The notes under the pieces were generated by a model. It made no database searches, was not told the origin of the DNA, and saw only the letters and a program-made list of their open reading frames with translations. The translations under genes and the position numbers were made by a program. Positions 46,116-57,599 of a stretch of DNA of 64,000 nucleotides are shown piece by piece (position 1 is the stretch's first letter; each line of letters opens with the position of its first letter). This stretch comes from Sphagnum compactum (lineage: Eukaryota; Bryophyta; Sphagnopsida; Sphagnales): the NCBI GenBank assembly GCA_965153455.1, contig OZ234495.1, forward strand, positions 20,146,875-20,210,874, written 5' to 3'.

Positions 46116-48129
46116 CATGTAAGTTTTGTTTATTCATTTATTCATGAAACCCATACTTCGGTAATGATAATCCTTTACATTTATTTTATATTTCAAAAAA
46201 AGGAATGGGGAAAAATCAATCCTTCAAATAGAGTGAAAGGAGAAAGAAGGCATTTGTTCAAGTGGATAATAATAAATCATTAATGAGTTTACAAGCAAGC
46301 TTAAAATAACATTAGTAATTTAGCCACTTCTAGCCCAATCTCTTTCTTGGGATTTCAACGAGAAAATTTTAATAATGAAAGAGTAGTCATATTTTTAAAT
46401 TTCAATGATAATATATCAATTATAGTGATATATATATATATATATATAAGGTTTTAGGAGTGGGGAGGATTCTTGCCAATTGTGTAGTGGTTCTTGAGTT
46501 TCATTAAAGAACCTTTGGTTTTGGTTCTAAAAAATAAATTAGAACATTTTTAATTTGTAAAAAATTTGAAATTAGGTTTTGGGTTTAGTTTTCCATTAAA
46601 AAAAATTCTTGATTTTGGTTCTAAAGCCCCCACTTTGGGTTTGTTTCTAGGTAACCGGGACCAAAAGTGGCGGTTGATCGTTCGTTAACCTAAACCTAAT
46701 CGATGGGTATTACATTATCATACTCTAATAACTTACTCGTATGACCTGGTTATCAACCATATAGGTTATCCATCCAAACATTTTAATTGATAGAAAACCA
46801 AAAACAAAAAACAGGGGAAAAAAAAAAAAAACCTAAGTTTAATTTTGTTTGAAACTTTACAACCGACTGATAATTGGCAAGATAACGGATGGTTTTCATC
46901 CGATTATTTGATAACCGACCTTGTGCATCATAACAAGCGATTATGGTCTCAAAATGATTGATAACCTAATTACACTCAAAGTTTTGGGTCTGATATTGAT
47001 ATTGATAACCTAACTGGCTACTCGATGAAATTGTAAAAAATAACCTACCCGACCGTCATGAAAAAAATTCAATAACTGGCCAATTCAAACCCTAAACCCT
47101 AACCCACCAATCCAAGTACCCGCCCAACACCCATTCTTACATCTAGGTACTTATATATATATGTAAGATCCCTCCCGAATTTGAATGAGTTGGTGTAATA
47201 TATGACTCACTCCGCCATTCTAGGAGGGATAGGTATGGACCGATATAAAAGGTGCAACAAATCCAAACAAACTTTCTCACACATGAGAGATTTTGTTGTC
47301 GAATCTACTAGGTACTCCTTTTCGGTTGGACAACTTAAAAAAACCCTTTCCAACAAACAGATGAGCCCCCCCTATATTCAGCAGATCACAACCCAAGAAA
47401 AGGCCCATATTAGGTCAACGAGCTTTGGCCAAAGAATTAAGTTGTAAAACACAAGTTTCAACAAATTGTTCATTGTTATATCACAAGAGTTGAAGCCCAA
47501 GTAAACCCACTATTAAATAATAGGTGTGGTCTTGAAAATTAGGAGAGGCCCCATGAAGAAGAAATACGTTTATTATGAAAAATTGGAGTTGAATTTCCTT
47601 AGTATATTAACACAAGCCAAAATATCATATTTCAAAAATTCTCATATAAAAATATATATTTTATAAAAATATAAAAATGAAATTTAAACACTATATATCC
47701 TTTGCCTTGGTAGGCAAGGGGCAATAAAAACCTTTGGAGGTGCTTTACATATAACAAGTTAAAGAAGGTGCTTGTTGGTGGTGGATCCTGCCAGGAAAGC
47801 AAGAAGCTCACTAGGCAAGCAAGCAAGCTCTCTCTCTGTGTAGGTTTCAGCCTGTTGGCAAGGAATAGGTCAGCAAGGGCCCCCATTCCATGCAAAAAAA
47901 ATAGCACTTTCCTTGTTAAAATGTGAAAAAAAAAATACAAACAAATTCCGCCATTTCTGTGATGGTTGATTCAGTCTCGAGAATCAGCCTTCAAGGATGG
48001 GTGGTGGTGGTGGTCCATTGAGCCTAAGGTGCCACATCTCCGTTCAGCCAGAAACTCTGGAAGGCTGCAGCTTCGACATACATATATACATACATACATA
48101 CATACATACATGGAAAATTAAGCAGCAGC
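46116..48129. other. AT-rich, no gene seen
   Basis: Holds a (TA)n run at about 46429-46449, a double telomere-like AAACCCTAAACCCTAACCC at about 47090-47105 and a (TACA)n run at about 48080-48110. The slightly less AT-rich part 47170-47460 has a minor frame but no known domain. Confidence 0.45.
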
Positions 48130-48345
48130 CAGACTTTGTTAGCTAGCTTCGGTCATTTCCGAACAATTTATAATCCCATCCTAAAAGGTCAGGGTCCCTG
48201 GTTCGAAACCTCATGTTAAGATATAGCCAGTAAAGTGGCCTCCTTAAGAAGATCAAGACAGTAGTTGCAATGTGTGGGGGTACTGGATACTACTCGTTCA
48301 CCCTCGCGCAAAATTTGCGATTTTTCCTATCTGAATTTTTTTTTC
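48130..48345 (+). mobile_element. Candidate tRNA-derived SINE
   Basis: GGTTCGAAACC (48201-48211) is a near-perfect pol III B box within a tRNA T-arm-like context (TCCCTGGTTCGAAACC). TTAGCTAGCTTCGG about 60 bases upstream is a possible A box. A non-tRNA body follows (AGCCAGTAAAGTGGCCTCC, AAGAAGATCAAGACAG), ending in a T-run near 48337-48345. The arrangement is that of plant SINEs. There is a single copy here, and target duplications were not found. Confidence 0.55.
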
Positions 48346-48542
48346 AAGTACTGGAGTAACTGGTTTGGGTGTCTTATTATTATTCAGGTACTTTTTCAGG
48401 CATTTTCCCTAGGTAGGTAGGTAGGTTGGTAGGTAGGTGGGACATTCATGGGGCATCTCCGCTTTGGGTTCTACAATGGGTGCCATTGGTTTCACTCGGA
48501 ATGGGGGATCAACGGTGAACAACAACACACTCAAGATGAGGA

Positions 48543-48725
48543 CATGTTAATCGACGGTTGGAAAACTGGTTACGTTTTGGAATAGGCCCTCGTAAAGCCA
48601 GTGAATTCACCATGGAGATTTCAGTTCCGTGGGGGAAAATTGGTCACACTTTGGAATAGGCACCCCTTGTAAACCCACCGTGGATATTTCGGTTAGTTCT
48701 CAGAATAGGCTTTGGTAGACTAGTC
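48543..48725 (+). repeat. Diverged ~80 bp tandem repeat, about three units
   Basis: The phrase AACTGGTTACGTTTTGGAAT is echoed by ATTGGTCACACTTTGGAAT and by GGTTAGTTCTCAGAATAGG, each followed by AGGC and a GTAAA.CCA-like block. The copies are degenerate. Confidence 0.6.
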
Positions 48726-50499
48726 ACCACCTTATTTATTAATATTATTATTATTATTACGTAAGGCAAATTTTTCCACTATTTCACTATTTATCCGCTA
48801 AACCCTAAAACCCTATTCCTGGTGGGAAGTAAAATACACCACAAAAATGCAAAGAATGAAACACAATACTTTTTTCCCTTTAATATGAGCCAACTTTGGA
48901 GAGAGAGAGAGAGACCAGTTATGCATGGAAACAAAAGGAGCATCTTAACCATGTGGGGTACAGTTAACTTAACCCGTGACCCAGCCAGCCAGCCAGCCAC
49001 AAACAACCTGAACATGAGGAGAGCAGCTGACTCACGATGTGAACATGAGCCCAGCCCCCCCCCCCCCCGACCCCACCCCCGCCCCCCACGATCTTAACAT
49101 GAGTCTAGTCCGGTTGGAATTTTAATGGGAAGTGGTTAAAGAAGGCGGGGCCCTCCACATGAGGGGCAGGTTAAAAGGCTCAGTTGCCTAGCCTAGAGCC
49201 CCATCCCATTATTGCACATTCTTCATTTATTTATTTATTTATTTTCTCTGGCCAAAGTTTAACTTATATATACACACACTATATACAACAGCTAATTATA
49301 CACACCACTTAACCCTAGCCAAAATTTATTATAATGGGAAAACAAAAAAAATTTAGCCAAATTTCTTTTAATCCTAACTAATCTTCTTCTTCAAAATGGT
49401 CACTTCAAGGACATCAACTTAAAGGGTTGGGTGTTAGGACAATGGGAAAAAGGAAAAAAAAAGAATTTCCCACTATGGAAAATTATTTTTAATTCATGGA
49501 AACCAAAGGTTTGTTACTGGATTAATGACATTTTTTTGGGTGGGTCTCCAACATGAGTGGGCAATTTAAAAAGAAAATATGGAGAAAAATGAAAGTTTTT
49601 TTTTTTGGGGGGGGGGGTTAAAAATGACGGTTTTTAAAAATAAATATATTTTCCCTATGGCCTTAAGATGGTTTAAATTAATTTTCAGCCATTGATTAAT
49701 TCCAGCCAAGGCCCCTTTGTGTCCAAATTGTGATAACATTTTTCCATTCATTGAATTTATTTATTTATTGTTTGCTAGTCAGGTGCCTGCTAAGTGGGCC
49801 ATACAAATTGTGCCTTTATGGAGGTAGGCCTCCCCCCCCTACCCACCCCATGTGGTTTGTAAAGACATAAATGCCAAAAAAATGCAAACAGAAAAACAAT
49901 TCAAAAAAGAAAAGAATAAGGGAATTTTCATTTAAAATTGGCAGCGCCAGTCTGTCTGACCGAGTTATAATTTGTTTTTTTTCCTGAACTGCCCAACCAG
50001 CACCAACAGCGGGTTTCCTCTCTCACACCCGTTGCATCGCAGGGTCCAGCTGCCACAGTCTGGCAACGTCTCCGACCAACGAACCCTCGGGTCGGTAGTC
50101 GGCACCGTAACGACCTCATTTTTATTTGGCCCTTTTGCTGTTTACCGAAAAGTAGCCGGCCGGCGGAACGGCACAGACGGCTGAGTTCGTAGGGCGGGGG
50201 GTGGAGGCGGGGGCGGGAAGTCAGCCCGGGTGGGGTGGGAAGTCACCTGGGGGGGGGGTGGGTGGTTTAGTGGGTAGGTGGGTTCGGTAGGCATATGACC
50301 CTAGAACCCAGCGATTTCATTGGTGGATGTGTTTATCGACGTATTATTTCTCGCCACGCCATCCTCGTCCCTCCTCAAATACGCCGGTCTCTCGGTCATA
50401 TGCTCGTTCGAATAGAAGCGAATCGCAGAACGATACTCCCAAAATTTCCTATTTTCTGGCAAATAAGAATGTGCCACGTAGATACTTTTTGGGGAAGGT
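48726..50499. other. Intergenic, simple repeats and homopolymers, no gene seen
   Basis: Includes (TTA)n near 48740, (GA)n near 48900, (CCAG)n near 48982-49000, C-runs at about 49050-49087, (TTTA)n near 49228, a T-run joined to a G-run at 49596-49617 and G-rich runs at 50190-50280. Composition rises to GC-rich towards 50.5 kb, as expected near a gene promoter. Confidence 0.5.
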
Positions 50500-51201
50500 G
50501 TGAAAGGGCCCGGGCTCGGGTGGGGTTGAGGAGAGAGAGAGAGAGAGAGCGAGCGCGAGGAGAGAGAGAGAACGCGGAGGAGGAAATTCAGTGGTGTGTT
50601 TTGTAGGCATTCCTCGCTGGAGTTTTTTTTGGAGCTTTTGGATTGTTGTTGTGGTTGGTGTTTCGGGGAGTCTTTATTGGAGGACCGGAAGATCTGGAAG
50701 TTCTCTTTCCAACAAATATTTTGCGGTGAGTTTTGGTTCTTCGTGTATGCTTATTATCTGTTTTGTAGGAATAAACACAAAGAAATGACTCTGGCAATCT
50801 TTAAGTGATTTTCATTGCGGTTTTAGATTTGTGAGCAAAAACGCACGTAGAGGTGCAAGGTGAGGTTCTTCATTGATGTTTGTACTTCTGTTTTTTCTTT
50901 TCTTCGTCGGCAAAGAAGTTTCCCCGGCTTTGACGCTGGTGCCATTGTCGTTGTATGACTTAGATTTGAGGAAATTATTCTTGTAGCAGGAAAATATACA
51001 CAAGGCAATAGTCGCTGAAAGAAATCGTGAGTTCGTATTTTGTTGTTTGTTGTTTTCTTCGTTGTCGTCTTTCAGAGCTGCAGCTGTTTTGAAGGCGGTG
51101 GAAATATCGGGAGGCTTTCCCGGGGTTTTGATCCTGTTTTTGTTCCTGATAAGAGCAGCTGCGACGGCTTTGAAGTTGCTGGTCGGGGTGTCTTGTGGAT
51201 T

Positions 51202-51253
<52 letters not shown>

Positions 51254-51518
51254 CTTCGCATTACGAGTATCTGGCAGTCCAGATCGGAAGTTTTTTGGGA
51301 AGGAGTCTAGCAAGTGGCTTCAGCTCAAAGAAGGGCAATAGATAGAGAAGTAATGTTGGCACCGCGGACGGCAGAGTTTCTTGCATGTACGGGTTCACTT
51401 TCAGGATGAGGCCAGATGTTTCATCAAGCGGCCTTATGTAGGCGTACAAGACTCTCTTGAGCCAGCAGCAGCTGCAGTGTTTTTGTATTGCAAAGGGAGA
51501 CCAGGAAAACAGGGCATA
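50500..51518 (+). promoter_or_regulatory. Probable 5' leader/promoter of the CLB1-like gene
   Basis: Contains (GA)n runs at about 50531-50572 and a long uninterrupted run at 51204-51252, shortly upstream of ATG 51519. Several upstream ATGs exist and leader introns are possible. GA tracts of this kind are common in plant core promoters and leaders and can be bound by BPC proteins; binding here is inference. Confidence 0.45.
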
Positions 51519-54500
51519 ATGGTGTTCGTTGGACTTGTGTTCGGATTTGTGGTGGGAGTGGGGCTAATGACAGGGCTACATTATTGTATGCTCCACCGCA
51601 GCAGGAAGAGAATACAGAAGGTGCTTTTGCTGAAGCTTCTCATTCCCCCTGACAATATTCACATTGGTTTTGGCCTAAGGTCAATGTTCTATTGTGTTGT
51701 TAAAACTCTTTGGAGCATTCTTGGTACCATGAAGGATGGCACAAAAGTTCTGCCAACAGTGGGTAGTTCATTCTAGCTTGAAGGAAAGCTGAAATATGAA
51801 GAAGCCAGCTTCTGTTCTCGTTCCTAGCTCACTCAATGGGTTCATGTTATGAGAGCTTTTCTTTCTGTGGAGATCTTCAGCATATTTTTGACCTAAGAAT
51901 ACTTGCATGTGGTTTCAAGCTTTTGAATCTGGACAATGAGTTGTTTGACAGATCGCCGCAATTCGGCTTCTGAACTCGATTCAACAAGATGAGTTGCGAA
52001 AGCTCTGTGGAAGTAGTTTCCCTACATGGGTTTCATTTCCTACATTCGAAAAGGTAGCAAATCTTTCCTCATATATGCTGTGTACTTGTGTTGCCTACAG
52101 CATTGAGTTGGTCTTGTTGTTGTCATGGAACCTGTTCCAATGGGTAAATAGGCACAATGACAAGTTTTTCTTGATCTTGTGTGTAATGTGATCTCCTTGT
52201 CCAATTCTGATGTCCATCTTTGGTATTTCAATACCTTGCTCGTTTTCTTACTCCTTGGTACCTTTGTTGTTGGATGTAAATCGCAGGTTAACTGGTTGAA
52301 CCACAATCTTGCAAAGGTCTGGCCATCTGTAGTAATGGTATGTCCCACATGTGACCCCTTCAACCGGCTTCATGTTGTAGGGGTTCAATCCCAATAGATT
52401 TTTCCAAGTTTGCTCTTTGATGTCTGTAGAGGTGTGGGTCTATTTGGGGAGTTGGCTATTTATGGAAATAGTGAAGGAGCATGCAGCTAGACAACATTGC
52501 AGTCAATTGTGTTTTGTGTACTCTCAAGGAATGGCTGGGAACTGGCATGGACTTATGTAGCGTTTCATGACTTTTTTGCTATCATGTGAAGGCAACTGAG
52601 CAGTTGGTAAAAGAAGCACTTCAACCTATATTGGAGCAATACCGGCCTCCTGGGATTCAGGCCCTCAAGCTTGACAAGTTCAATATTGGGACGGTTCCTC
52701 CTAAATTTGATGGTTAGTTTCTGAATCTTTGCATGATGTGAGCTTGTTAGAGGAAAAGGTTGCTTCCTGTCTTGTCACCACCTGCAGTCTTCAAGGAAGA
52801 ATGGTACTGGAGATTTGTGAAGATCTATTCAGCTCCAATAATTGTCTTCCCTTATTTAGTGGATTGGACTCATTTTTGTATGTATGAATTGCTAAGTGCA
52901 TCAATTTGGTTCATGATGATGGATTTGGATTGCAGGGATAAGGGTTCAGAGCTTACGCAAAAGCCAAATTATAATGGACATGGAATTTCGGTGGGGAGGG
53001 GATGCCAGCATTATTCTTGGTATCAATCCTGTGATTGGACCTAAGTTGCCTGTCCAGGTGCTCTCCACATGCCTCATGACCTGCCTGAGTGAAACATCTT
53101 CATGTTTTTCTTGCAAAAGATTTGATTAACTCTGCACTGTTAGTCTACACCTGATCACAAAAACACAGAGTTTCCATGATCTGCAAAGAAAAGAAAGCAC
53201 AAAACATTCATATGGTGAGACAATTATTGATTCCTAAACAATCCATATTTTCTACACTTAACAATCATTTGATAGATTATCCAACCCAGTTATTGGTGGA
53301 GTGCACTAGTTGCTGTGCTTTGAACATTCTCCATCCCTAGAGCTAGATCCTCTTAAGCAGTTATGTCCCTATGCACGGAACATTTGTTACTTCCTACAGG
53401 TTTGACTACAAATTATCTCTTGCTTGAATTTGTGAAAGGATTTTATAGAGATTATAGGATTGTGCATATGTTGCAGTCAGTACTAACGATAGCACATTGC
53501 AATTGGCAGCTGAAGAATCTCTCCTTGTTTACAACTGTCCGAGTGATTTTCCAACTTACAGAAGAAATGCCTTGCATCTCAGCTGTTGTTGTGGCACTTC
53601 TGAGCAAAGTAAGAGTGCACTTCTCTGCTGTTTTTCTTTTGGTTCTCTGGAGGCTGTCTGGCTAACTGTGGTCAAGTTACCTTACTTGACGAGCTCATTC
53701 CTGTACTTCTTTGCTCTTTGAACTTTATTGGCTCCAAATGTATTAAGTTCTCTGTGAATTTTTTTCAACTGCAGCCAAAGCCACAAATAAAATACACTCT
53801 GAAGGTTATTGGAGGCAGCACAGGTGCAATCCCTGGCTTGAGTGAAATGATTGATGTAAGTATTTGAGTTCATCCCTAGACCAAACCTGAAGCCTCATTC
53901 TGCTACATGTGACTGCAGTGTGAATTGTATAACGTATGAAAGAGCTAGGCACTTAAGAGCTACAACAAGGATTATGGTTTGTTGTGAGCCCACCAATTTG
54001 TCATTGGAATACTAGAGAGGGGTATAGAGCAAATACTATGGTGTAGGGTGACAGTGTGTCTGTGCTTATGTTATGTCCTACATTCATGTGTGCAGGAAAT
54101 GATTGAAAGTGCAGTTGCTGACCAAGTCCAATGGCCTCACAGAATTGTTGTTCCCATTGGGAATGCACCTCCAGATGTTTTGAGGTAGTCATCATCTTGG
54201 TGTCCAGAAAATCCAATGGTGAATCTGTTTACCATATGGTGTGGATTATGTCATGAGGATATAAGCATTGGTCCTGACAGTACACAAGGAGGTCCTGTTA
54301 TATTGCATTTGTGTAGTCTGCTGCCTTGTGTATTGCAGCGTGGAATCTTGTTTCCTTCCTTTACACTGGACTTGTCAAATCTTCCTCACAGGAAGCTGCT
54401 GCACAGGGAGGAAAGTTGAGGTCCTTGATGGGAAAATTCAATGGTTTTACCTGTAGCAGGAAGTAAGATACTGAGATGGACACTGTTTGTTGCAGCAATT

Positions 54501-55561
54501 TGGAATTGAAGCTGCAGGGTAAGCTGACAGTGCAAGTAATAAAGGCAACAAATTTGAAGAACTTAGAGATGGTTGGCAAGTCAGATCCCTATGTCAGGTT
54601 GTATGTGCGCGTACTTTTTAAAGAGAAGACAAGGGTTATTGACAACAACCTCAATCCGGTGTGGAATGAGCAATTTGAATTTGATGTCGAGGACCAAGAA
54701 ACCCAGTCATTGATTTTGGATGTTCGTATCTCGAAACCCTGTCTGTGATACTTTGTCTGACTTGGTTGACTGTTGGATTTCTGTTTGCACAGTTAATGTG
54801 TTCTGCTCAGTATGAGTGTGTTGTTGTAAGTTGTTCAGCAGTCGTGCTGTGAGCAGTTGGCGGGGAAATTAGGTTTTACTACCATTGCATTAACAGATTG
54901 TGCAAAATGTGTGCAGGTCAAGGATGAGGATATAGGCACTGACAAGAAGTTGGGAATCACTTCAATACCCCTTGCAGGCTTGAAGCCTGATGAAGAGGAA
55001 GAAATCACAAAGAACCTAGCTGTGTCTTTGGATCGTGACCGAGTAAAAGACAAGGGTGACCGTGGCTCCATCACTATCAAAGTACGCACCAAACTGTGTC
55101 TTTGTTTCCCTGTTGGAAGTACACAAGTTTCAGTTCAAGTCTTACTGTGAGTTGAAAAGTGCCAGGAGAATCTCACATGATCATGTCTCCATACTTCTCA
55201 GGTTCTGTACCACCCATATACAAAGGAGGAGCAAGATGCAGCAATGGAGGCTGAGAAGAAAAAACTTGAAGAAAAAGAGAGGCTGAAGAATGCGGGTATT
55301 GTAGGTAGCACCATGGATGCTGTGGGTTCGGGTGTAAAGCTCGTGGGTAGTGGTGTTGGAATGGTGGGGTCTGGATTAGGAGCTGGTGCCAGTGTTGTTG
55401 GCTCTGGTGTTGGCATTGTAGGGTCTGGACTAGGCAAGGCTGGCAAAAGGTTAAGCCGTGTTGTAACCAGGCATGCAAGCAGCAACAAACTTACTAGCCC
55501 AGTGACTGCTAGCCCAGTTAGTGCCAGTCCTATGCACCAGCAAAATGGCAGCTTCCGGTAA
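51519..55561 (+). CDS. CLB1: SMP/C2-domain membrane contact-site protein, CLB1/NTMC2T4 type
   Basis: Eleven exons: 51519-51620, 51952-52053, 52287-52337, 52592-52712, 52936-53057, 53510-53608, 53775-53855, 54096-54184, 54496-54721, 54917-55081 and 55202-55561; all GT/AG and frame-consistent. The product is 505 residues, close to Arabidopsis CLB1 (also called SYT7/NTMC2T4). An N-terminal membrane anchor (about 2-22, VGLVFGFVVGVGLMTGL) is followed by an SMP lipid-transfer domain (about 65-255: WLNHNLAKVWPSVV, ILEQYRPPGIQALK, MEFRWGGDASIILGI, WPHRIVVPIG). One C2 domain (about 258-385) has KSDPYVRLYV, NNLNPVWNEQFEF and VKDEDIGTDKKLG. The tail has a Gly/Val/Ser repeat (GSGVGMVGSGLGAG). The family tethers the ER to other membranes and binds lipid with calcium; in Arabidopsis CLB1 was also reported to bind DNA. 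The exon 9 donor (GTTCGT) is weak. Confidence 0.95.
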
Positions 55562-57001
55562 GAACCAATTTCAATGCTAGAACAGTTAAGCTGCTTGACA
55601 AATCTTGGAATGTTTCACTGTACTGGCTATGATTTGTATGCAGGTTGTTGCATGTGCTTGATATGTAATGGGCTAATCCAATCTGTGGTTCTGGGTTTCC
55701 AGGGCGTCAATAACTCAGGAGTAACATGAACTACAGTCTGGAGATGTGGCATCCTCCTTGAATGGCAAGTTGTGTTTTCCTGCTTTCAATTTCTGACATA
55801 GAGGTTGGTGCTTCAATACAGCTCAACAGTAGTCTCATGTTCATCATGGCAGTGCGCGCACACTACTTCTGCAAGTTTGTGGTACATTTTCAGGAGAATG
55901 CCCTGTTCATGATTGCCAACCAGTCTCCAACGAGCTTTTTTGTTATGAAGGTCTAATTCTACATTGTTGTAATAGATCCTCAATGAGATGTTTTTATGTT
56001 TGTCCTGTTCTGCTTGAGGTGTACAATGTATGGGTTTTCCTTGTAGTGGCAGTAAAAGCTCATGGACTGGGGTTATGTGAGCTATCTTGATTTCTTTTGT
56101 TAGGACCTACTGTCCAGAAGGCCACCAGTGACTAGGTTTCCTCTGCCAGTTGAGTGGTGATGCAGGTAAGCAAAAGAGTAATACACTGTTTTTTTAGTCT
56201 GGTTGTTTGGAGGTTCCACGTCTCAAACAACCACCACTTCACCATTCAGGGAAGTGGAGTTCTGGGCTCCTCCTACTACTGTGTACAGAGGAGGGGAGGG
56301 CCCTTGGCCTGTTTTGTAAAATCATCACTCCTATTTTTGATGTGGCAATACAACAACCGATGAGTGGAATTGAAATAGTTTGAGGGTTTCTGGTGTGGTT
56401 TGTGAATGGGTAAAGAATTGATAGATTTGAAGCTCTTTTTGTTGGGTGATGAAATAGTGGTGGATTCATTCATAAATTGAAAGCTTGTTCAACATTTCAA
56501 TGTTTTGAATCTTTCTTGGTGTCTTTGATGCCACTGAATTCATGAAGCAATATTCTCCTTGCTTGTCATGCGGTGAGTGTATTGAAAAAACCCTATGCAA
56601 CTTACTTGCAAGAGGAAGTGAAGAGGGGGGGGGGGCCCAATTGGGCATGAAACTGTCTGTGCATGAGAGACTTTAATGCAGGATTTTGTGAATGTTGACG
56701 ACAGGAATGTGAGATTCTTCAAGAGGCATGAAGAATTTTTGTGAAGATAGAAGAAACACAAGATTGAGATGCTTTGTGGAGAAAATTTGAGATTTAAGAA
56801 ATCGTGAACAAAGAGGACACGAGGAGACAAATACGGGGCCAATTGGGCATGAAACTGGGCACGAGACTTTTAAGGATAACTTTTAAGGATGCGTTGCTTT
56901 TTTTACAGAGAACGTGTACGTAGAGAGATGAGTAGAGTGGCGTGTATGCGTTGAGTAAAAGAAATTTATGGGTACTCAACCCACGTCCCATTTACCCCTC
57001 C
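55562..57001. other. 3' UTR of CLB1-like gene and intergenic
   Basis: Begins with the 3' UTR, which includes an alternative terminal exon candidate at 55703-55724. Around 56625-56660 and 56832-56865 the phrase GGCCCAATTGGGCATGAAACT / GGGCCAATTGGGCATGAAACT appears twice, a local duplication of about 200 bp spacing. A G-run lies at 56624-56635. No gene seen. Confidence 0.5.
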
Positions 57002-57275
57002 AAAGGAAGAGAAACACTGGCGTCTTGCGATAAAGAAATGAGAAAGAGAGAAAAAAGATATTTGAGGTAAATAAAGAGAAACAAGGAAGCTAAAGAAATG
57101 AACGGAAAGAAGAAATTATCAGAGGTCAAGGAAGAGAAACGCCGGAGCTAAAGAAATGGAACGGAAAGAGATAATGAGAGAGAGAGGTAAAGGAAGAGAA
57201 ACACTGGGAACCAAAGAAATAAAACAAAAGACAAAAATATTTGAGGTAAAGAAAGATAGACACCCGACCTAAAGA
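57002..57275 (+). repeat. Purine-rich ~55-60 bp tandem repeat, about five units
   Basis: Units share GGAAGAGAAACAC.GG, then CTAAAGAAAT and GGAAAGA. Starts are near 57005, 57076, 57130, 57187 and 57247. Two units carry ATATTTGAGGTAAA. The array lies about 325 bases upstream of the ATG of the next gene and may be in its promoter. Confidence 0.75.
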
Positions 57276-57599
57276 GAGAGAGATCACAGAGAGAAAATTG
57301 CACAAATTTGAATTCCACAATTTTCAAGAGTGAATTCAATTTGTGCAAGACGGGAAGGAAGATGAGCGTTACGCAATTCGCTCACAAAATCACCAGCACC
57401 ATCGCATTCTTTTGCCGTTAGATCATTTATTTGCAAGCTTGTGAGTGTTGAGTGGATTACCCTGGTTGAAGTACTCGAACCTCCGTTCCTGTTTTTTTTT
57501 TTTTTTTGATTTTTTTGGGTGTGCTGGGAAGTCTTTGAAGGTCTGGTGTGAGGAAAGCTTGGATCAGGTTTGAGGAAGGGTCTCTCTGTTTAGAGAGTT

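Noticed and set aside
51040-51345. Frames across the long GA tract upstream of the CLB1-like gene
   Set aside because: Repeat-encoded Arg-Glu or Leu-Ser strings without further support.
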